Shown piece after piece: positions 6,147 through 10,737 of a stretch of 10,737 bases of DNA (position 1 is the stretch's first letter; each line of letters begins with the position of its first letter). The notes below the pieces were generated by a model, which worked only from the letters and a program-made list of their open reading frames with translations, did not search any database and had not been told where the DNA came from. Origin of the DNA: Nitriliruptoraceae bacterium. Its GTDB lineage: Bacteria; Actinomycetota; Nitriliruptoria; Nitriliruptorales; Nitriliruptoraceae. Where the stretch lies: the NCBI GenBank assembly GCA_007118045.1, contig SKTG01000241.1:1-10737 (forward strand). Direction: 5' to 3'. A program made the position numbers and the translations under genes.

Positions 6147-7076
6147 TCACTCGCCCCGTGCCTCCCGCAGGGTCGGGAGTCGCTGCGTCGCCTCCAACGC
6201 CGCCGCGAACGTGTCGCCGAGCTCGTCGATCCTGGCCGGCATCGAGGTCGGTGCGAACACGAGGTCCTCGCTCACGCCCGTGTCCCTCGCGAGCTCGACC
6301 TCCTCCCAGCGCAACGGCGCGGCGACGGTGGGTCGTGAGCCGGCTCGCAGCGAGTAGGCGCACACGGTCGTCTTGATGCGGTGGTTCTGGGTCCAGTCGA
6401 TGAGGATCTTGCCCTCCCGGGCGGCGCGGCGCTGGGTCGTGACCACGCGGTCGGGGTGCTGACCCTCCAACCCGCGGGCCAGGGTCTGGGCGAAGGCCCG
6501 ACTGTCGTCGAACGTCGTGACCGCCGGATCCACGGGCAGGTAGACCTGCAGGCCCTTGCCGCCGGACGCCTTCACGACGCAGCGCAGCTCCAGGGTCGCC
6601 AGCACGTCCCGGATCCGGACCGCCAGCCAGGCGCACTCGAGCAGTCCGGTGCCCGGTCCGGGATCGAGGTCGAAGACCACCGCGGTCGGCCGATCGAGGT
6701 CCGGTGACCGTCCCATCGGCACGTGCAGCTCGATGGCCGCGAGGTTGGCGGCCCACGCGAGCCCCGCGGCGTCGTCCAACGCGCAGTGCTCGATCGCCTC
6801 GTCGGGATCGGAGCGTGCGACCGCCAGCGTCGCCATCCAGTCCGGACGGTGCGGGGGGCACCGCTTCTGGAAGAACCCCTCGGCGTCGACACCGTCCGGG
6901 AAGCGGCGGAACGTGACGGGACGGCCGGCGAGGTGGGGGAGCAACACCTCTGCGACCTCGAGGTAGTAACGCAGCACCTCCGCCTTGGTGGTGCCTGACG
7001 CCGGGTAGAGCACCCGGTCGAGGTTGCTGACCGCGAGCGTGCGACCCGCGACCCGGACCTGCTGCCGCTCGGTCAC
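6147..7076 (-). CDS. Stand-alone LigD-type polymerase/primase domain protein (AEP superfamily)
   Basis: This 309-residue protein matches the polymerase domain of bacterial LigD, which adds ribo- or deoxynucleotides at broken DNA ends during non-homologous end joining. It carries only that domain: no ligase or phosphoesterase part is fused. Signatures in order are LDRVLYPASGTTKAEVLRYY (19-38), GRPVTFRRFPDGVD (51-64), GFFQKRCP, IELHVPMGR with H118, the metal-binding VFDLDPG (D136, D138), SGGKGLQVYLPV (171-182), and LIDWTQN with the third acidic residue D227. Position 177 is Gln where many relatives have His in motif II. The GTG at 7076 has only a weak G-rich ribosome site. DUF418 ends 37 bp upstream on the same strand, so co-transcription is possible. 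The usual partners Ku and an ATP-dependent ligase are not in this window. Confidence 0.93.
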   Translation of the reverse strand: MTERQQVRVAGRTLAVSNLDRVLYPASGTTKAEVLRYYLEVAEVLLPHLAGRPVTFRRFPDGVDAEGFFQKRCPPHRPDWMATLAVARSDPDEAIEHCALDDAAGLAWAANLAAIELHVPMGRSPDLDRPTAVVFDLDPGPGTGLLECAWLAVRIRDVLATLELRCVVKASGGKGLQVYLPVDPAVTTFDDSRAFAQTLARGLEGQHPDRVVTTQRRAAREGKILIDWTQNHRIKTTVCAYSLRAGSRPTVAAPLRWEEVELARDTGVSEDLVFAPTSMPARIDELGDTFAAALEATQRLPTLREARGE

Positions 7077-7113
7077 GCATGCCCCGTTCGTCGTGGAGCA
7101 GCCTACTGCCGGG

Positions 7114-8454
7114 TCAGTGGCGGAGCGGGGGTCGTTGGCGGTAGGTCCATGCGCGCCACAGCCACTCCACCGGCCCGAACCGGAAGCGCGAGAGCCACAA
7201 TGGACAGACGATCAGCAGCAGCGCCCACGTGGCACCGACGAAGATGAGGGCCTCGCTCGGAGAGACCTGCCCGTAGCGGTCGAAGCCGACGAACACCACC
7301 TGCGCGACGACGCTCTGCAGCAGGTACGCGGTCAGAGCCATGCGGCCGACGGCGGCCAGTGGCCACCAGGTCCCGACCCGCAGCGCGAGGAGGACGATCC
7401 CCGCGAGGTAGCCGATCGCGAGCACCGGCGCGCCGACGAACTGGACGAACGTCTCGAAGGAGCCGGCGACGGCCACCTGGAGCTCGCTGCCGGTCGTGGC
7501 GTCGGTACCGGCCGGGCCGGCGAGGCCCGCCGGCAGGTTGAGCGGGAGGCCGAGACCGAGGCCGATCACCGTCGCCCGCCGCAACCGGGCCCGGTGACCG
7601 GCCAGGTCCGTCACGACACCGGCCCGGGCGATCGCCCAGCCCACGAGGAACATCGCCAGCACCCAGGGGACGAACATCAGCTGGCCGGCCTGCACCACGA
7701 GGGCCTCGAACGCCTGGGCGGCGAACACGTCGGACAACGTCCCGTCCGTGTAGGCGGCTAGCGCCGCGTCACGTCGGTCGCCGAACAGCCCCGAGCCCGT
7801 AACCGCCCCTTGGGCCTCCGGCTCGCTCCCGGTCATCAGGGTGACCACGCCGAACAGGGCGCTGGCGCCGCCGAGCGCCGCGAGGATCCCGGCGGCCCAC
7901 CGTGCGGCGAGCCGTGGCGGCCGCGCGACGAACGGCAGCAGCAGGAACCCGGCGACCGCGTAGACGAACAGGATGTCGCCGGGGAACAACAGCACCATGT
8001 GAGCCAGCCCGAACACCGCCAGCAGGGCGTAGCGGCGCGCCAGCAACGCACCGGGTGGGTGCCCGAGTCGCTCCGCGCGCGCGACGAGGAACGCGGCACC
8101 GACGCCGAACAGCAGGGCGAAGCTCGAGACGAACTTGCCACCCGCCAGCCAGCCGCTGGCGAAGATGACGACGCGGTCGAGCGTCGTCCCGGGTTCGGCG
8201 GCCTCGCCGAGGAACAGCCGGTAGAGGCCGGGGCCGCGCATCAGCTCGACGTTGATCAGCAGGATGCCGAGCAGGGCGAAGCCCCGCAGCAGGTCGAGGA
8301 TCGGTTCGCGCTCGCGGCCGGCGGTGGGTTCCAGCGTCGGCGGCGCCGCGGCCGAGCCCGGCTGCGAGGGAGCCGGTGGGTCCTGCGCTCCGGGTCGCGG
8401 CGCGCCCCGCCCCGGTGACGAGGCCGGGTCGCTGCCGTCACCCATGGCCGTCAC
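7114..8454 (-). CDS. DUF418 family membrane protein (YeiB-like)
   Basis: This is a 446-residue polytopic membrane protein of unknown function. Residues 1-48 are a Pro/Ala/Gly/Ser-rich, probably disordered cytoplasmic tail. The family opening REPILDLLRGFALLGILLIN follows at 49-68, then about ten hydrophobic segments, roughly at 55-71, 97-125, 139-158, 160-178, 186-207, 255-277, 293-312, 340-360, 364-388 and 402-421. The C-terminal DUF418 signatures are GRMALTAYLLQSVV (370-383) and RFGPVEWLWRAWTY (425-438). Start choice is open: GTG 8454 or ATG 8445 (443 residues); neither has a perfect ribosome site. The HIT gene ends 30 bp upstream on the same strand, which suggests an operon. Transport of small molecules has been proposed for relatives, but the family's role is not established. 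Confidence 0.92.
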   Translation of the reverse strand: MTAMGDGSDPASSPGRGAPRPGAQDPPAPSQPGSAAAPPTLEPTAGREREPILDLLRGFALLGILLINVELMRGPGLYRLFLGEAAEPGTTLDRVVIFASGWLAGGKFVSSFALLFGVGAAFLVARAERLGHPPGALLARRYALLAVFGLAHMVLLFPGDILFVYAVAGFLLLPFVARPPRLAARWAAGILAALGGASALFGVVTLMTGSEPEAQGAVTGSGLFGDRRDAALAAYTDGTLSDVFAAQAFEALVVQAGQLMFVPWVLAMFLVGWAIARAGVVTDLAGHRARLRRATVIGLGLGLPLNLPAGLAGPAGTDATTGSELQVAVAGSFETFVQFVGAPVLAIGYLAGIVLLALRVGTWWPLAAVGRMALTAYLLQSVVAQVVFVGFDRYGQVSPSEALIFVGATWALLLIVCPLWLSRFRFGPVEWLWRAWTYRQRPPLRH

Positions 8455-8484
8455 CGATGGTGGCCCCCGATCGGAGGTGGGGGT

Positions 8485-8931
8485 TCAGCGCTGCTCGCCC
8501 GTGAACGGGTCACCGGCCTCCTCGGCGTGACCGAGCTCGTGCAGGGCCTGTCGTACGCGCTCGGCGGCGTCGTCCATCCAGGCCGGATCAGGGTCGCTCG
8601 CGGCCTTCGAGAAGTCCAGGTCGCCGAGGTCGTGGATCTGCAGCACGTGGACGTGGGTGTGTGGGACCTCGAAGCCCGCGATCATCTGTCCCACCCGTGG
8701 TGGGTCGAACGCGCGCTGGATCGCCCGTCCGATCCGCAACGCGACCTCGTTGCAGCGCCGCCACAGCGCCTCCTCCAGGTCGACCCAGTGGTCGACCTCC
8801 GCACGGGGGACCACGAGGGTGTGCCCGCGGCTGATCGGGTTGATCGACAGGAAGGCGACCACCTCGGGGTCTCGCCACACGAAGCGGGCCGGGAGCTCGC
8901 CGTCGATGATGCGGGTGAACACGCTGGCCAT
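8485..8931 (-). CDS. HIT (histidine triad) family protein
   Basis: This is a 148-residue nucleotide hydrolase or transferase of the HIT superfamily. It has the opening SVFTRIIDGELPARFVWRD (3-21), the FLSINPISRGHTLVVPR segment (27-43) and the catalytic triad motif HTHVHVLQ at 91-98 (H91, H93, H95). Relatives act on AMP-linked or other nucleoside phosphoramidates and dinucleotides in the cytosol; the substrate here is unknown. The ATG at 8931 has a strong GGAGGAGGA ribosome site about five bases upstream, which settles the start although the frame stays open further. The C-terminal 45 residues are acidic and helical, slightly longer than in minimal HIT proteins. It lies 100 bp after the sigma-factor gene and 30 bp before the DUF418 gene. 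Confidence 0.95.
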   Translation of the reverse strand: MASVFTRIIDGELPARFVWRDPEVVAFLSINPISRGHTLVVPRAEVDHWVDLEEALWRRCNEVALRIGRAIQRAFDPPRVGQMIAGFEVPHTHVHVLQIHDLGDLDFSKAASDPDPAWMDDAAERVRQALHELGHAEEAGDPFTGEQR

Positions 8932-9031
8932 ACGGTCCTCCTCCGTGGTCGCGCACGGCAGGGTAGGGCGGCCCTTCCGCGCGGGGCGGCTCGGTCCCGG
9001 TCGCAGCCCGTCCTCGTGGGCGGACCGGTGA
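8932..9031 (-). other. 100-bp gap between the sigma-factor and HIT genes
   Basis: The gap is long enough for a separate HIT promoter or a terminator of the sigma gene. I see the HIT ribosome site at the left end and a 10-bp palindrome GGTGATCACC at 9027-9036 covering the sigma stop codon. No long hairpin or clear promoter boxes are visible. Confidence 0.4.
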
Positions 9032-9937
9032 TCACCTCGGACGGGAGGTCCCGACCGTGCTCGCGCGCGGGGGCGCGTGCCTCGACGACCGGTGGCGCTG
9101 CGACCGGCCCCGGTAGGTGCTGGCGGTCGCGACCTGCTCCACGTACGCGGTCCGGCGGCCCTTGCCGGGCGCGTCGTCGGGGACCATCGGGACCCCCTCG
9201 AACGCGGTCCCGAAGTAGGCCTGGAGCGCATGGAACGCCTCGTGACGCAGCTGGGACGCTCGAGCCTCGGTGACCCCGAGATCCCCGGCGATGTCGCGGA
9301 GACGCCGACCTTCGAAGTGGTGTTCGCGGAGGACCCGCTTGAGCGGGTCCGGGAGGTGCTGGAACGCGGTGCGCAGCGCCTCGAGGAGCTCCGCACGCTC
9401 GAGCGCGGCTTCCGGCAGCCAGGTCGCGTCCTGCTCCCGGACCCGCTCGGACAGGGGCCCACCGTCATCGGTCCCGTTCACGGCCGACCGGTCCAGCGCG
9501 AGCAACGTCGAGGCCGCGGCGGCCGCCCGCCGCTGGTGGAGCAGCCTCGGCTCCATGCCGAGCTCGCGAGCGACCTCCTCGTCGTCGGGACGGTGGCCGA
9601 GACGCTCCTCGAGCCTGGCCGTCACCGTCTCGATCGCACGCAGGTCGCGGCGCAGCCGGCGGCTGGCCCAGTCGCGGGCCCGGGTCGAGTCCAGCACCGC
9701 CCCACGGATGCGGTGCTCGGCGTACCGCGCGAAGGGGACCCCCCTCGTAGCGTCGAAGCGGTGTACGGCTTCCACGAGCCCGGCGGCAGCCGCGCCCCGG
9801 AGCTCGTCGCGCTCGACGTGCCCCGGGAAGCCGGTGGCCACCCGTGTCACCACCTCGTCGACCAGCCCGAGGTGCTGCTCCGCCAGCGTCGTGGCCCCGT
9901 CGGTCGCCCCCGCGCCCGGCTGCCTGATCGTGCTCAT
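9032..9937 (-). CDS. Sigma-70 family factor of the FliA/WhiG type
   Basis: This alternative sigma factor should direct RNA polymerase to a specific promoter set. The 301-residue protein starts at the ATG (complement of 9935-9937) with AGGAG nine bases upstream; the longer open frame to 10015 lacks such a site. Region 2 covers about 20-90 (RDELRGAAAAGLVEAVHRFD, VPFARYAEHRIRGAVLD, RDWASRRLRRD). The form IRGAVLD...RDW is typical of FliA/WhiG/SigB-like factors rather than ECF sigmas. Region 3 covers about 100-145 (ERLGHRPDDEEVARELGM). Region 4, with its helix-turn-helix, covers about 183-240 (LPDPLKRVLREHHFEG, RDIAGDLGVTEARASQLRHE). A further 60 residues form an unusual basic, Arg/Ser/Thr-rich tail. 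No flagellar or anti-sigma gene is adjacent, so the regulon is unknown. It is divergent from a response regulator. Confidence 0.93.
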   Translation of the reverse strand: MSTIRQPGAGATDGATTLAEQHLGLVDEVVTRVATGFPGHVERDELRGAAAAGLVEAVHRFDATRGVPFARYAEHRIRGAVLDSTRARDWASRRLRRDLRAIETVTARLEERLGHRPDDEEVARELGMEPRLLHQRRAAAAASTLLALDRSAVNGTDDGGPLSERVREQDATWLPEAALERAELLEALRTAFQHLPDPLKRVLREHHFEGRRLRDIAGDLGVTEARASQLRHEAFHALQAYFGTAFEGVPMVPDDAPGKGRRTAYVEQVATASTYRGRSQRHRSSRHAPPRASTVGTSRPR

Positions 9938-10046
9938 CGCGTTCTGCTCCTGTGTCCCGGCGCCCCCGCGCCGTGCCCCGTGAGATCGCGCGCGGCCGCT
10001 GCGCGTACCGGCCACATCGACGCCGCGTGGACCGCCCCTGAGGTGC

Positions 10047-10096
10047 CTTCACGGGTCCTTCACGGCCGTCACGCGTCTTCACGCGTTGTTCACGCC
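10047..10096 (+). promoter_or_regulatory. Five helically phased TTCACG direct repeats, probable operator
   Basis: TTCACG occurs at 10048, 10059, 10078 and 10089, and a one-base variant GTCACG at 10068. The start-to-start spacings are 11, 9, 10 and 11 bp, so all copies lie on about the same face of the helix. OmpR/PhoB-class regulators bind such tandem direct repeats, and the actinobacterial PhoP box is built from 11-bp GTTCACC-like units. The response regulator starting about 105 bp downstream belongs to this class, so autoregulation or joint control with the sigma gene is a reasonable inference. The binding protein is not known. Confidence 0.6.
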
Positions 10097-10187
10097 CGCG
10101 GGTCGCCACGTGCCCGCGACCTCCCTGTGGGCCCGACGACGACGCCTAGGCTCCCCGGCCACGGATGGCGGTGCTCGAGCGGGTGGC

Positions 10188-10192
10188 AGGAG
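10188..10192 (+). promoter_or_regulatory. Ribosome binding site of the response regulator
   Basis: AGGAG lies seven bases before the GTG at 10200. This fixes the start of a gene that otherwise has only its beginning in the window. Confidence 0.7.
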
Positions 10193-10199
10193 CAGGGCG

Positions 10200-10737
10200 G
10201 TGGCGAGGGTGCTCGCGGTCGACGACGAGCCGCAGGTCCTCGCCGCGCTCGCCCGGGGCCTGGCGAGGGCCGGGCACGAGGTGGTCCCGTGCCGCAACGC
10301 CGAGGAGGGGCTGACCGCCGCGGCCGCGCAACGGCCGGACGTCGTCCTGCTCGACCTGCTCCTGCCCGACCTCGACGGCATCGAGGTCGTCGAGCGCCTG
10401 CGGACCTGGAGCGCCGTCCCGATCCTGCTGCTCTCCGGGGCGGCCACGGTCACGGCCCGCGTGGCGGCGCTCGACGCCGGCGCCGACGACGTCGTGGCGA
10501 AGCCCTTCTCCATGGAGGAGCTGCGGGCGCGGGTGGGCGCGGCGTTGCGACGACCCGATGTCGCCACCGCTCCGGGCCGGGCGAGCCCGGCCGGCGCCAC
10601 GTCGCCGATCGTCTGCGAGGAACTGACGGTCGACGTGTCCGAGCGGCGTCTCCACGTACGCGGCGAACCGGTCCGGCTCACCCCCACCCAGTGGCGCTTG
10701 CTGGAGACCCTGATCCGCCGTCCGGGCCAGCTGCTCA
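10200..10737 (+). CDS. OmpR/KdpE-family response regulator (3'-truncated)
   Basis: This is a two-component DNA-binding response regulator; the first 179 codons are visible and the gene runs off the window end. The receiver domain covers about 3-117. It has the acidic pair D8/D9, phosphoacceptor D52 in VVLLDLLLPDLDG, the switch Ser at 79 and K101 in the conserved KPF. A Pro/Ala/Gly linker (119-135) leads to the winged-helix effector domain of the OmpR type, with LTVDVSERRLHVRGEPVRL and LTPTQWRLLETLIRRPGQLL. The form LRTWSAVPILLLSG and TPTQWRLLE resembles KdpE, the regulator of potassium uptake, but this branch also contains other regulators. A histidine kinase partner would be expected downstream. 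It is divergent from the sigma gene, and its leader carries the phased repeats. Confidence 0.92.
   Translation, partial: MARVLAVDDEPQVLAALARGLARAGHEVVPCRNAEEGLTAAAAQRPDVVLLDLLLPDLDGIEVVERLRTWSAVPILLLSGAATVTARVAALDAGADDVVAKPFSMEELRARVGAALRRPDVATAPGRASPAGATSPIVCEELTVDVSERRLHVRGEPVRLTPTQWRLLETLIRRPGQLL

Larger units (their letters stand above)
9938..10199. promoter_or_regulatory. Divergent control region between sigma factor and response regulator
   Basis: This 262-bp region must carry both promoters. It contains a cluster of TTCACG repeats near its centre, listed separately. A TAGGCT at 10147-10152 could be a -10 box for the response regulator, though no convincing -35 is present. A small GGCGC/GCGCC hairpin lies at 9959-9972, just upstream of the sigma ribosome site. 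No gene is supported here. Confidence 0.55.

Noticed and set aside
6034..7080. N-terminal extension giving a 433-residue protein fused to the Rho-N-like protein
   Set aside because: The upstream part overlaps the LigD-type polymerase in another frame and reads as Arg/Gly/Pro-rich noise. The AGGAGG site and ATG at 6033 support the short protein.
9027..9036. GGTGATCACC palindrome as an operator
   Set aside because: It covers the sigma-factor stop codon at the 3' end of a gene, and similar GGTGA/TCACC words are frequent in this DNA; there is no other support.
8932..9468. Extended N-terminus of the HIT protein
   Set aside because: The added part overlaps the sigma-factor gene, is Arg/Ser/Pro-rich, and the ATG at 8931 has a near-ideal ribosome site.

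Overview
The window is very GC-rich (roughly 70% or more by eye) with tight gene packing, GTG starts, Shine-Dalgarno sites and strong G/C bias at third codon positions. This fits a high-GC actinobacterium (Actinomycetota). A deep-branching lineage such as Nitriliruptoria is a guess from protein style only. I see no IS element, CRISPR array, tRNA, rRNA or obvious phage gene.

Layout. (i) Positions 1-1872 (+) hold the 3' part of a large, probably exported protein: a Pro/Asp/Gly/Thr linker followed by three alternating pairs of an Ig/cadherin-like module and a second module that I do not recognise. A 14-bp tandem duplication covers its stop codon. (ii) Positions 1957-2199 (-) encode a small orphan protein of 80 residues, divergent from (iii) a compact pta-ackA operon (2444-5769, +) for acetyl-CoA/acetyl-phosphate/acetate interconversion. 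(iv) A run of five genes on the minus strand follows. In transcription order it is a FliA/WhiG-like sigma factor (9937-9032), a HIT-family protein (8931-8485), a DUF418 membrane protein (8454-7114), a stand-alone LigD-type polymerase/primase (7076-6147) and a small Rho-N/SAP-like protein (6033-5779). A perfect 9-bp hairpin separates the last two. (v) The far right (10200-10737, +) is the 5' part of an OmpR/KdpE-type response regulator, divergent from the sigma factor. The 262-bp region between these two contains five TTCACG-type direct repeats spaced 9-11 bp apart, the best candidate operator in the window.

How the genes work together. Pta and AckA form one pathway, most likely making ATP from acetyl-CoA while releasing acetate, or running in reverse to activate acetate. 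The LigD polymerase and the Rho-N-like protein hint at a DNA-end-repair neighbourhood, but no Ku or ligase is present here. The sigma factor and response regulator share a control region and may be co-regulated. Nothing in the window clearly forms a complete new multi-gene system. The less ordinary parts are the two-module repeat protein, the phased repeats between the two regulators, and the motif II change in the polymerase.
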